A DNA stretch of 64,000 nt, taken from Planctomycetota bacterium. GTDB taxonomy: Bacteria; Planctomycetota; B15-G4. Position numbers and translations under genes: made by a program. This document shows, in pieces, positions 33,970 through 43,036 of the stretch; position 1 is the first letter of the stretch, and every line of letters begins with the position of its first letter. The stretch covers positions 704,665-768,664 of the forward strand of contig BQJR01000002.1 of assembly GCA_021604805.1 (NCBI GenBank). The letters run 5' to 3'. A model generated the notes under the pieces. It did not search any database and was not told where the DNA came from. It saw only the letters and a program-made list of their open reading frames with translations.

Positions 33970-36672
33970 TCAGGGAGCCTCGTCGAACTCTTCAGCGGCG
34001 GGTTCGGCGGACGGCACAGCCGGCTTCTGCGACGGCGCATCCTCGCTCGCCTGCAGGTAACCGAGCGCGGCCAGGGCCTCGAGCTGATCCATGCCAGCGC
34101 CCGCTTCGGGTCCGCGCAGGGCTTCGCCCAAGCTTCGACGCTGCTGCGCCTCGAGGTAACCCGAGAGCTGCTCGTACACAGCGCCTTCGAGCGGCAGGGC
34201 GCGCTCGCCGCCGGGCGTGTCGCTGAGCTCCCAGAACTCGTCCCAGGCTTGCCGCGCGGCGCCGCTGTCGGGATCGACCTCACGTGGCAGCGGGAAGGAG
34301 CGCACGAGCAGGTGCTCGCCCGTGCGTACCGCGCGCGCCCACCGCCGCAACGGATCGCCCGGTTGCGGACGCGTGGGCGCGAGCTCGCCCTCCGCAGCCG
34401 GCTCACCGCTGAACTCGATCACACCGATGGCGGGCGCCTTGTCCGTCTCGAGCCACGCCGCCGGAGCGTTGCGCAGCTGCTCTCCCAGCGCGGGACGCAA
34501 GTTCGCGCGCGCCTCGATGTCGAGCAGGCCGAGCAACGTGGCGTGCAGCCCGTCGGTGGAGACCTGCTCATGCACCTCGGCGCCTTCCTGGAACGCCGCA
34601 CCGCGCGACCAACCCGCCAGCGCCCCCGGCGGCACGATCAGCAGCGGCACGCGCGTGGCTGGCCCCATCAAGTTGCTGCCGTGTCCCCACAACCCGTGCT
34701 CGCCGAATTCCTCGCCGTGATCCGCGGTGAACACGAGCGCCGTGTGGGCCAAGGCGCCCTGCGCATCGAGGGCGTCGAGCAGGCGATCGAGCTCGCGGTC
34801 GAGATAGGCCACGTCGCCGAAATAGCGCTGACGCAGGTAGCGCAGGTTCGGATCGCTCGGGTCGAGCGGCTGCAGCGCGCGCATCTGCGCGATGATCGCG
34901 TCGCTGGCTGACTTGAAGTCGCGGTCACGCAGGTCCGGCTCCACGAACTGGTCGCGGAACTCGGCGGGCGCATTGTGCGGACCGTGCGGGTCGAAGGGAT
35001 GCAGGAACAGGAACCAGCGCGCGTCGCCCTGCGCGGCCACCCAGTCGCGCGCCATCGCGCCCACTTGCCGCATGTGCAGATAGGGCAGCTCGAGCCAGTC
35101 GACGAAGCCGCGCGACCAACCGGTGTGCCCGTTGAGCAGCGTGTTCGTGACCATGCCGCCCGTGACCCAACCCGCCGCCCGCAGACGCTCCGCCAAGGTG
35201 ACGGCGGCGTCGGGCAGCGCACCGCGATCGTGCCGCACCACACCGTGCGAACTGGGCGAGAGACCGGTGAAGAGCGTGGCGCTCGAGGGCAGCGTCCACG
35301 AGCTCGGCGACACGGCTTGCGTGTAACTCACACCGGCGGACGCGAGCCGCGCGAGGTTCGGCGTGAGGTCGGCGGGCACGCCCTCGCCGCCGAGCACGTC
35401 GGCGCGCAGGGTCTCGGCGTGGATCAACAGCAGCGACGGGTGTTCGTGACTGGCGACCTCGCGCGCCTGCTCACCCCAAGGCGACTCGAGGCGCGGCTCG
35501 GCGAACCCCGCGCGCAGGCGTTGCGCCCGGTAGAGACGTTGCTCGAAGGTGCCGCTCACGAAGTCGGGCACCTGCACGCGCGCCTCGTCGCCGAGCAAGG
35601 CGCTGCCTTCGAGCGTGATCTCCAGCCTGTGCTCGCCGCGGTCGTCGCGCGGGATGCCGAGGTCGAGGTCCACGCTCTCCCAGTGCGTGCTGCGCACCGG
35701 CACGCGCGCGCGCTCCTGGCCGTCGATCCGCACCACGAAGTCACCGGCCGCGCCCGCGGGCATGCGCGCATCGAGGGCCACGGCGCCGCGCAGATGGAAA
35801 CCGCCCAGGTTCGACTCGCGCCAGGTCGCCACGGCGTCGTCGAGGAAACCCAGGGCGTGACGCGGCTTGTGACCCAGGAAAGCGCCCGTCTCGCGCAACG
35901 GCTCCACGTGGTCGGTGCCGCTGTTCGGGCGCCCTGCGGCTGCGCGCTCGGCGGCCACCTGCTCGTTCTCGGTGCGCCAGGTGGCGAGCGGCGCGGACTC
36001 TTGCTCGCCCACCTCCAAGCGCGACATGAGGCGACGCGAATGCTCCGGCCAGGCGATAGGGCGCTCGCTCAGCGGCACGCGCGGCGCGGCCACCACGAAG
36101 CGCGGCGAGAGCAGGCCGACCAAGGCGTTCGGCGGCACGTCGCTGGAGCTGACGCTGAGTTCCAGCGTGGCCACGGGCACGGACGTCGTCACGTGCACCT
36201 GCGCGGGGCTCGGGCCTTCGCGCCAGTTGTCCGCGCGCGCATCGGGTTCTGCCGCGACCGTGGCGAGCGGGATGTCGCTCTCGGAGATCACGCCGCCTTG
36301 CGCGTCGAGCAAACGCAGCGCGACGCGGCACTCGCCCTCGTCGGCGCCGGTGCCGAAGGGCAAGCGCACGAGCCCGGCGTGGAAGCTCGAGCCGCCCGGC
36401 ACGTGGACCTGCCAGCGCAACTTCGACGGCCGCGCGATGCGCAACAGGATCTCGTCGCGGTCGGGGTTGCGGCCTTCGAGGTCGTTCCAGACTTCCAGGC
36501 TCGTGTAGCCGCCGAAGCCTTCGAGCAGCTCCACGTGGTCGGCGTCGGCCAGCATGTGCAGCACGGGCGGACGCGCGGGCAGCGTGGCCGGCGCGTCGCC
36601 GCAAGCCGAGAGCGCGGCGAGCAAGCTCACACACAGCGAAGCAAGGAAGAGAAAGCGCGGCGACGAGATCAC
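33970..36672 (-). CDS. Large sulfatase-superfamily lipoprotein
   Basis: The 900-residue protein has a lipobox (ALSAC, Cys24). About 370 residues of beta-rich extracytoplasmic sequence follow, then a sulfatase-fold domain (LLIHAETLRADVLG, VSPSSWTLPSSATLFTG, FHPFDPHGPH-like FLFLHPFDPHGPHN, FTADHGEEFGEHGLWGHG). The usual first metal Asp is Glu (HAET), and the formylglycine C/S-x-P-x-R motif is replaced by S-W-T-L-P, as in the truncated protein at 1-902. It may be a phosphohydrolase or transferase rather than a sulfatase. Near the C-terminus ALAALGYLQA is the short motif often seen at the end of this subfamily. The start is a GTG with only a weak ribosome-binding site. Confidence 0.85.
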   Translation of the reverse strand: MISSPRFLFLASLCVSLLAALSACGDAPATLPARPPVLHMLADADHVELLEGFGGYTSLEVWNDLEGRNPDRDEILLRIARPSKLRWQVHVPGGSSFHAGLVRLPFGTGADEGECRVALRLLDAQGGVISESDIPLATVAAEPDARADNWREGPSPAQVHVTTSVPVATLELSVSSSDVPPNALVGLLSPRFVVAAPRVPLSERPIAWPEHSRRLMSRLEVGEQESAPLATWRTENEQVAAERAAAGRPNSGTDHVEPLRETGAFLGHKPRHALGFLDDAVATWRESNLGGFHLRGAVALDARMPAGAAGDFVVRIDGQERARVPVRSTHWESVDLDLGIPRDDRGEHRLEITLEGSALLGDEARVQVPDFVSGTFEQRLYRAQRLRAGFAEPRLESPWGEQAREVASHEHPSLLLIHAETLRADVLGGEGVPADLTPNLARLASAGVSYTQAVSPSSWTLPSSATLFTGLSPSSHGVVRHDRGALPDAAVTLAERLRAAGWVTGGMVTNTLLNGHTGWSRGFVDWLELPYLHMRQVGAMARDWVAAQGDARWFLFLHPFDPHGPHNAPAEFRDQFVEPDLRDRDFKSASDAIIAQMRALQPLDPSDPNLRYLRQRYFGDVAYLDRELDRLLDALDAQGALAHTALVFTADHGEEFGEHGLWGHGSNLMGPATRVPLLIVPPGALAGWSRGAAFQEGAEVHEQVSTDGLHATLLGLLDIEARANLRPALGEQLRNAPAAWLETDKAPAIGVIEFSGEPAAEGELAPTRPQPGDPLRRWARAVRTGEHLLVRSFPLPREVDPDSGAARQAWDEFWELSDTPGGERALPLEGAVYEQLSGYLEAQQRRSLGEALRGPEAGAGMDQLEALAALGYLQASEDAPSQKPAVPSAEPAAEEFDEAP

Positions 36673-36773
36673 CCGCTCATCTTGGCCCAGGACGGCAACG
36701 CCCGCCAGCCGCTGGCTGCGTGGAGCCGGATCGCGCCGCGGGCACAGAGCTCGCGACCCGCGCGCCGGTGCAC

Positions 36774-37211
36774 TCAGCCAGCCGACTCACTGCGCCTCAC
36801 CATCTCGGCGAGGTAGGCGTCGTAGAGCACCTGCTCGAGGTGCACGTCCATCTTGGGCTCGCCCCACAGCTTGCCGTCGGTGAGGTGCTCATCGAGCGTT
36901 TCGACCAGCGCCAGCATCTCCACAACGGCGCCCGCTCCCTCGCGACGCAGGTGCAGGTGCAGCCGCATGCGCCGACTCGATTCGGTGATCGGCGACATCA
37001 CGAGGTTTCCCGTGTCGGGATCCCAGTCCATGGAGAAGCCGCCGCCGAAGAGTCGGCTGAACTCGGCGCGCGTGACCTCCTGCACGAGATCCACGCTTTC
37101 CTCGTAGCTGAGATCGGGCAGCGGGTACTCGCGGAAGTCGATCGGCGCGGGCGGGAACATCAGGCCGCAGCCGTTGCAAGCCAGCAGGAGCAGTAGTGCG
37201 AATCGAGCCAT
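36774..37211 (-). CDS. Small predicted lipoprotein of unknown function
   Basis: The 145-residue protein has a short signal (ARFALLLLLACNGCG) with Cys residues suited to lipid attachment. The mature part is charged, with PLPDLSYEESVDLVQEV and SSRRMRLHLHLRREGAGAVVEMLALVETL, which looks like a mixed alpha/beta domain. I do not recognise the family. It is divergent from the RIFT-barrel lipoprotein gene and about 100 nt upstream of the large sulfatase-like gene. Confidence 0.62.
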   Translation of the reverse strand: MARFALLLLLACNGCGLMFPPAPIDFREYPLPDLSYEESVDLVQEVTRAEFSRLFGGGFSMDWDPDTGNLVMSPITESSRRMRLHLHLRREGAGAVVEMLALVETLDEHLTDGKLWGEPKMDVHLEQVLYDAYLAEMVRRSESAG

Positions 37212-37357
37212 CTTCAGTTCCTCCGCCGTGTGAACCGCATGGTGGCGCCGCGGGTTGCGCGTCTCAAGCTCCCAGCTGCCCCCGTGTGCCGGCGGCGGGA
37301 ATCGGCGACACTAGAGGACTCCTGGGGGAGATCGCTGCGCGCGCTCCCCGTTCCTCG

Positions 37358-39967
37358 ATGTGCGGTCCCATGTTGCGCCGGTCTGCTTTCCTGTTGTTCG
37401 CCTTGCTGCTGCTCGCGGCCTGCGCGTCGAGCCGCCCCGCCCCGCAAGATGCGGAGCCCGGCGAACCGCCCGAGGGCGAGACGCTCAGCGTGCCTGCGCG
37501 GCCGTCGCCTCCGGCCACCTTCCAAGCCGCGGCACCAGACCGTCGCAGCGACTCCGAACGCTTGCTCGCCGAGCGCTCGGCGTTGGCGCACATCACGGTC
37601 ACGGAAACACAGACCCGTCAGCGCGACGGAGCCCCGCTGTCCTTCGGCGTGCCCTTCGCACGCGGCCGTCTGCACGACGCCACTCAACTGCGCGCCTGGG
37701 TCACGAACTCGGGCGCGGCGCTGCCGGTGCAAACGCGCGTGCTCTCGCGCTGGCCCGACAACAGCCTGCGCTGGGTGCTGGTCGACACGCGCGTGGCGCT
37801 CAGCGCGCGCGCCGAGGTCGTGGTCGCGGTGGGCTTGGCGTCCGACCTCGCGGCCACACCCGTGCCTTGGAGCGTGGAGGAATCCCCCGCGGGCGAACTC
37901 AAGCTGCACGACGGCGACCGAAGCTGGACAGTGCTCCGTCGCCGGCCCGAGGGCGACGAGATCGCCGGCCTGCGCGCCCTGCTCGTGGATCGTTTCGGCC
38001 TCGACTACGTGTCGCGCGTGGACGGCGGCGTGAAGTGGGTCGAGTGGGGTCCGCTGCGCGCCACCGCTCGCCTGCGCGGGGCGCATCGCAGCGCGTCGGA
38101 CAACGGGCTCGACATCGACTTCCACAGCTTCACGGTCTTCGTGCACTTCCTCGCCGGGCTCGACGGCCTGCGCGTGGAGTGGTCGCTCGAGAACGGACCG
38201 CTGCACGAACCGCCCGGTCGCCTCGCCTTCCGCTCCTACGAGTTGCTCGCGGCGATGCCGAGCCCCGTTCCGGCCGTGGAGATCGCGGGCCGCTCGGTGC
38301 AACCCGGCTCGTCGGTCACGCTCACGCAGACCGCGTCGGGTGAACAGCGCAGCGTGGACGGCGTGCGCGTGGCGCCGAGCGCGCGTCTCAGGGATGCCTG
38401 GATCGGCCTGCGCGCCAGCACGCGCGACGGCGGCCAGCAAGCGCTCTGGGTGCACCGCGAGGACTCCGCCGCGAACCACCCGAACGGCTTCGTGATGCGT
38501 CCTACCGAACCGCTGCGCATCGGCTTGTTGTCGCCCTCACCCGGCACCGAGTTCTGGCTCGACGACGCCACGCGCAAGACCTTCTACCTGAACCTCTCGC
38601 GCGGGATCGAAGGCCGCGGCCAAGCCTTCATCGCCGAGGCTGCGAACCCGCCGCACGTGGCGCTCGACCCGCTCGAAGTGCGCCTGAGCAAGGCCTGGGG
38701 CGACGCGGGCCTGTTCGTGCTGCCCACGGCCGCCGACCTCAGCAACTCCATCGGCGTCCCCCGCGACGCGCCCACGGGCTGGGCCGACTGGGGCGAGCGC
38801 TCCGCCAAGAACACGCACCAGACCGGCTCGCCGCGCAACCGTCTCTCCGTGTTCCTCGAAGCGCTGCAAACCGGGCGCGCCGATCTGTTCCGCTGGAACA
38901 TGGCGCGCGCCCGCCACGCCATGGACATGCGGCCGTATCACATCCAAGGCTTCTCCGCCGACGAGTTCCCCGACGCCAACCTCTACGAAGGCGTGCCGCA
39001 CTGGAACGAGCGCCCCGCGATCCGCCTCGGCCGCAGCGAGATGTCGGCGCGCTTCGTGAACTACAAGCACGGCCTGCCCGAGAAGGGTCACGGCTACAAC
39101 GGCTTCGACCCCGAACACATGGCGCTCGACGACGTGTACGAGGCCTACCTGCTCACCGGCTCCTGGCAAGCGCTCGACGCCCTGCAGTCGGCCGGCGAAG
39201 CGATGCTCACGTGGTGGGAAGTGAAACCGGGCGGCAAGAGTTTCAGCAGTCGCAGCTTCGGTTGGACGCTGCGCGCGCTCATCCAGGTGCACCGCGCCAC
39301 CGGCGACCCGCGCATCCTCGACGCGGCGCGTCGCATCGTGCATCGCCAGAACGAGTCGCGCGGTCAGGGCGACACCAAGTGGTTCATCAAGCAGAAGCCC
39401 GACGGCCGGCACCTCGCCGACAAGGAGTGGGACTCACCGTGGATGGTGGCGATCGCGCTGCACGGACTCGCCGCCTACTTCCACGAGACGGCCGACCCGA
39501 TCGTGCCGCCGCTCGCCGCCGACCTGAGCGACTTCTGCCTGAGCGCCCTGCGCGGCCCCGTGTTCATGCCCGACATCCCCATCGACGGCAGCGAGATCCC
39601 CGTCGAGGATCAAGAAGTGATGGGCGTGAGCCTGTGGGTGCCGGGCGGCCTCGCAGCAGCGGCCTTCATCACGGGCGACCACCGCCCCGTGGATCGCGCT
39701 CTCGGCGTGTACGAAGCGCTGCTCAAGCATCGCGACAAGCCGCTGGCGATGGGCACCGCCGGCTGGATCTGGTGGCAGACGTACCGGGTGTCGCTCCGGA
39801 TGCGCTACGGCGCCGAAGCCGCCGTGAACCCGGCTCGTGTGCGAGAGCTCATGAAGCAGCGCGCGGCGAAGAAACAAGCCGATGAGGCCAGCAGCGAGGC
39901 GCCGCCCGAGGATCCCAGCGCGCCCGTCGACCCCAGCAAGCCACGGAAGCTCGAACGCCCGCGCTGA
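37358..39967 (+). CDS. Lipoprotein with PcRGLX/YetA-like RIFT-barrel and toroid architecture
   Basis: The 869-residue protein has a lipobox (LLLLAACASS) and a Pro-rich linker. An N-terminal domain follows that resembles the RIFT barrel of exo-rhamnogalacturonan-lyase-like (PcRGLX/YetA) proteins: GVPFARGRLHDATQLRAWV, RWPDNSLRWVLVDTRV. The long C-terminal part is helical with glycan-enzyme-like sequences (NYKHGLPEKGHGYNG, FDPEHMALDDVYEAYLLTG). It is probably a surface polysaccharide-processing enzyme; the substrate is unknown. The start could also be the ATG at 37370. The C-terminal tail is Lys/Glu/Pro-rich. Confidence 0.75.
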   Translation: MCGPMLRRSAFLLFALLLLAACASSRPAPQDAEPGEPPEGETLSVPARPSPPATFQAAAPDRRSDSERLLAERSALAHITVTETQTRQRDGAPLSFGVPFARGRLHDATQLRAWVTNSGAALPVQTRVLSRWPDNSLRWVLVDTRVALSARAEVVVAVGLASDLAATPVPWSVEESPAGELKLHDGDRSWTVLRRRPEGDEIAGLRALLVDRFGLDYVSRVDGGVKWVEWGPLRATARLRGAHRSASDNGLDIDFHSFTVFVHFLAGLDGLRVEWSLENGPLHEPPGRLAFRSYELLAAMPSPVPAVEIAGRSVQPGSSVTLTQTASGEQRSVDGVRVAPSARLRDAWIGLRASTRDGGQQALWVHREDSAANHPNGFVMRPTEPLRIGLLSPSPGTEFWLDDATRKTFYLNLSRGIEGRGQAFIAEAANPPHVALDPLEVRLSKAWGDAGLFVLPTAADLSNSIGVPRDAPTGWADWGERSAKNTHQTGSPRNRLSVFLEALQTGRADLFRWNMARARHAMDMRPYHIQGFSADEFPDANLYEGVPHWNERPAIRLGRSEMSARFVNYKHGLPEKGHGYNGFDPEHMALDDVYEAYLLTGSWQALDALQSAGEAMLTWWEVKPGGKSFSSRSFGWTLRALIQVHRATGDPRILDAARRIVHRQNESRGQGDTKWFIKQKPDGRHLADKEWDSPWMVAIALHGLAAYFHETADPIVPPLAADLSDFCLSALRGPVFMPDIPIDGSEIPVEDQEVMGVSLWVPGGLAAAAFITGDHRPVDRALGVYEALLKHRDKPLAMGTAGWIWWQTYRVSLRMRYGAEAAVNPARVRELMKQRAAKKQADEASSEAPPEDPSAPVDPSKPRKLERPR

Positions 39968-40029
39968 ACGGCAAGCCCCGGCCGCGTTGCTTGTGACTCC
40001 CGTCGAACCTGCGATACCCTTCGCGACTT

Positions 40030-40797
40030 ATGAAAAAGCTCCTGATTGGTTGCGGCATCGTGGCGGTCCTGCTCTTGGGCGCGCTCGGATACATCGGGTG
40101 GAAGCTCGCGCCGGCGGTGCAGCAGTTGATGAATGCCGGCGACGCCCTCCAAGAGTCGTTCGTCGAGCTCAACGTGCGCTACCCCTACGACCCCGAAGTC
40201 GAAACCGACTTCAGCGTCGACCGCTTCCAGACCGCGCTCGAACTGCGCAGCGAGTTGCGCGTCACCTTGGCGGGTGTGGCACAGAGCTTCGAAGAGATCG
40301 AGAAGGGTGAGCTGGGCTTCTTCGAATCGGTCGAGGCAGCCTTCACTGCCGTGACCGAGCCCTTCGAGAAGAGTTCGCAGCTGCTCGACCAAGCGCGCAT
40401 GTCGCCGGTGGAGTTCACGCAACACGTGCTCGCCTACTGGGCCGCGGCGAAGTCCGCGCACGACGGTCTCGGCGACCAGCAAGCGCTCGCATCGCTGCGC
40501 GCGAACTACGAGCTCTTCGCCCAGACCTACGCCAAGGCGCGCGAAGACAGCGAAGACATCCCGCGGCTGGCCACGCTGCTCGAAGACGTCGCGCCCGATC
40601 AGATCGCCGGCGCTCGTGAGTACCTCGAGATGAACCACGATCTCGCCGAACTCGGTGAAGCCGAGCTCGTGCTCGAGCTCGTGATGGTGCAGCTCTCGAA
40701 CCCCGAAACCGGCTTCGCCCAGCTGCAAGGCTCCAACGGCAACATGTCGGGCAGCATCCGCTTCAACCCGGGCAACGGCACCGACGAAGACCCGTGA
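40030..40797 (+). CDS. Single-pass membrane protein of unknown function
   Basis: The 255-residue protein has one N-terminal helix (LLIGCGIVAVLLLGALGYIGW) and a mostly helical periplasmic domain (ALQESFVELNVRYPYDPEVE, LEDVAPDQIAGAREYLEM). The C-terminus is Gly/Asn-rich. No family is recognised. Its stop overlaps the GTG of the Cu(I) ATPase gene by GTGA, so the two are co-translated, and it may be an accessory to metal handling; this is inference from position only. Confidence 0.65.
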   Translation: MKKLLIGCGIVAVLLLGALGYIGWKLAPAVQQLMNAGDALQESFVELNVRYPYDPEVETDFSVDRFQTALELRSELRVTLAGVAQSFEEIEKGELGFFESVEAAFTAVTEPFEKSSQLLDQARMSPVEFTQHVLAYWAAAKSAHDGLGDQQALASLRANYELFAQTYAKAREDSEDIPRLATLLEDVAPDQIAGAREYLEMNHDLAELGEAELVLELVMVQLSNPETGFAQLQGSNGNMSGSIRFNPGNGTDEDP

Positions 40798-42953
40798 CCC
40801 GAACGCTGGTGGTGCCGGTTCGAGGCATGACCTGCGCGGGTTGCGCCGCGTCCATCGAGAAGGGTTTGGGCAAGCTCGAAGGCGTGAGCGAGGTGAGCGT
40901 GAGCTACGCCACGCGTTCGGCGCGCGTGGACACCGGGCTGCCTGAGGAGCAGGTGCTCAGCGCCATCGCGGCGCTCGGCTACGAAGGCGTGCCGTCGATC
41001 GAAGGCCAGCTCGGCGACCACGACGGTGAGCACGAAGCGCGCGTCGCCACGCGTGCCGCGCTGCAAGCCATGGCCTGCGCCGTGGGCGTGCTCGTGTTCG
41101 GCGGCGAGCCCGTGATCGCGTTGATCCTGACCACGCTCGCGCTCGTGTTCCCGGCGCGCGGCATGCTCGTGCGCGCGCTCGCACAGGCGCGTCACCGCAG
41201 CGCGAACATGGACACGCTCGTGAGCCTGGGCGTGCTCGCCGCGTTGGGTCACGCGCTCTGGAGCTGGGCGACGCACGGTCACGTGATGCTCATGGCGCCG
41301 GCCTTCATCATGGGTTTCGTGCTGGTCGGCAAGGCGCTCGAAGCGCGCGCGCGAGTGCACGCCGGCGAAGCGATGCGCAAGTTGGTCGCCGCCGTGCCGC
41401 GTCGTGCGCGGGTGTGGCGCGACGGGCGCGCGCAAGAGATCGCCGCCGAAGAGGTCGCTGAGGGCGACGTGTGCCTCGTGCACGCCGGCGAGTCGGTCCC
41501 GGTCGACGGTGAGCTCGTCGAAGGCAACAGCGGCTTCGACGAATCGCTGCTCAGCGGCGAGTCGATGCCGGTGTGGAAGCGCGTCGGGGATCGCGTGGTG
41601 GCGGGCTCGGTGAACGCCGGCGGCGAAGCCGTGCGCCTGCGCGCCACGGCGGTCGGCGGCGAGAGCACGCTGGCCAGTTTGCTCAGTCAACTCGCGGCGG
41701 CGCAGAGCAGCAAGCCGCCCGTGCAGCGCTTGGCCGACCGCGTGTCGGGCGTGTTCGTGCCGGTGGTCGTGGCCATCGCCGCGCTGGCCTGGCTCGTGAA
41801 CGGCCCGCTCGCCGCCGTGGCCGTGCTCGTGATCGCCTGCCCCTGCGCGCTCGGCTTGGCCACGCCCGTCGCCGTGCAGATCGGCACTGGCCGCGCCGCG
41901 CAACTCGGCATCCTGGTGCGCGACGCCGCCGCCTTCGAAGCCGCCGGCCGACTCGACCTGCTGCTGCTCGACAAGACCGGCACGATCACGCGCGGCGAAC
42001 CCGTCGTCGAAGAGCTGCGCACCGTGAACGTGGACGTGGACGACGAGCCAAGCGCCTCGACCGACGACGCCAACGAGGCTCTGGCCGCCGCAGTCGGCCT
42101 CGAAGCGCGTGCGTCACACCCGCTCGGTCGCGCGCTCAAGGCCGAGCTGCAACGTCGCGGACTGCACGCCGCTGAGGTCGACGAGCTGAGCGTGCGCCCG
42201 GTGGACGGCGGCCTGCTCGGGCGCCTCACCGACGGCCGCAAGGTCACCGTCGGGAACGCGCAACTCATGCACATGGAGAGCGTGCCGCTCGACGCCGGCG
42301 AGTCCACGCGCACCGAGTTCACGCGCCGCGGTTGGAGCTTGGTGTTCGTCGCGCTCGACGGCGAGTTGCGCCTCGTGATCGGCGTCGGCGATCAGATCCG
42401 CCCCACGAGCACGCGCGCCGTGCGCATCCTCAAGGGCCTCGACATCGAACCGGTGCTGTGCACGGGCGACCACGCCGCCGCCGCGCAAGCCATGGCCACG
42501 CTCGCGGGCATCACGCGCGTGCACGCCGAGCAATCGCCCGCCGAGAAAGCCGAGCGCGTGGAAGAGTTGCGCGCCGCCGGTCACAAGGTCGGGATGGTCG
42601 GCGACGGCAGCAACGACGCCCCTGCGCTGGCCGCCGCCGACTGCGGCCTCGCCGTGGGCGCGTCCACCGACCTGGCCCGCGCCGCCGCCCCGCTCGTGCT
42701 CATCGACGGGGACCTCGCGCGCGCCGCCACCGCGCTCGAACTCGCGCGCGCCACGCTGCGCGTGATCCGCCAGAACCTCGGCCTCGCCTTCGCCTACAAC
42801 CTGGCCGCCTTGCCGCTGGCCTTCGCCGGCCTGGTCGACCCGCCCTTCGCCGCCGGCGCGATGGCGCTCAGCTCGCTCGCCGTGGTCGGCAACGCGCTGC
42901 GCCTGCGCCGCTTCCGCCCGAGCCTCGACACGGCCTTCGGGCTGGAGAGCTAG
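40794..42953 (+). CDS. copA: P-type Cu(I)-exporting ATPase (CopA-like)
   Basis: The 719-residue protein is a P1B-1 ATPase that pumps Cu(I) out of the cytoplasm. It has an N-terminal heavy-metal domain (GMTCAGCAASIEKG), the CPC metal motif in IACPCALGLA, the phosphorylated Asp in LLDKTGTITRGEPV, and MVGDGSNDAPAL. The Cu(I)-specific residues YN (FAYNLAALPL) and MxxSS (AMALSSLAVVGN) are in the last helices. The GTG start overlaps the upstream membrane protein gene. It is convergent with glnA across a hairpin. Confidence 0.95.
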   Translation: MTRTLVVPVRGMTCAGCAASIEKGLGKLEGVSEVSVSYATRSARVDTGLPEEQVLSAIAALGYEGVPSIEGQLGDHDGEHEARVATRAALQAMACAVGVLVFGGEPVIALILTTLALVFPARGMLVRALAQARHRSANMDTLVSLGVLAALGHALWSWATHGHVMLMAPAFIMGFVLVGKALEARARVHAGEAMRKLVAAVPRRARVWRDGRAQEIAAEEVAEGDVCLVHAGESVPVDGELVEGNSGFDESLLSGESMPVWKRVGDRVVAGSVNAGGEAVRLRATAVGGESTLASLLSQLAAAQSSKPPVQRLADRVSGVFVPVVVAIAALAWLVNGPLAAVAVLVIACPCALGLATPVAVQIGTGRAAQLGILVRDAAAFEAAGRLDLLLLDKTGTITRGEPVVEELRTVNVDVDDEPSASTDDANEALAAAVGLEARASHPLGRALKAELQRRGLHAAEVDELSVRPVDGGLLGRLTDGRKVTVGNAQLMHMESVPLDAGESTRTEFTRRGWSLVFVALDGELRLVIGVGDQIRPTSTRAVRILKGLDIEPVLCTGDHAAAAQAMATLAGITRVHAEQSPAEKAERVEELRAAGHKVGMVGDGSNDAPALAAADCGLAVGASTDLARAAAPLVLIDGDLARAATALELARATLRVIRQNLGLAFAYNLAALPLAFAGLVDPPFAAGAMALSSLAVVGNALRLRRFRPSLDTAFGLES

Positions 42954-42974
42954 ACGCGGCGCCCGCAACGCGAG

Positions 42975-43008
42975 CGAGCCGCCGCCGGGCAACCCCGACG
43001 ACGGCTCG
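42975..43008. terminator. Hairpin between convergent copA and glnA
   Basis: A 7-bp stem (CGAGCCG / CGGCTCG) with an internal 4-bp stem (CGGG / CCCG) lies in the 83-nt gap between the two stop codons and could serve both strands. No T tract is present. Confidence 0.45.
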
Positions 43009-43036
43009 ACGCGTCACGACAGACTGCAGCAGCGGC

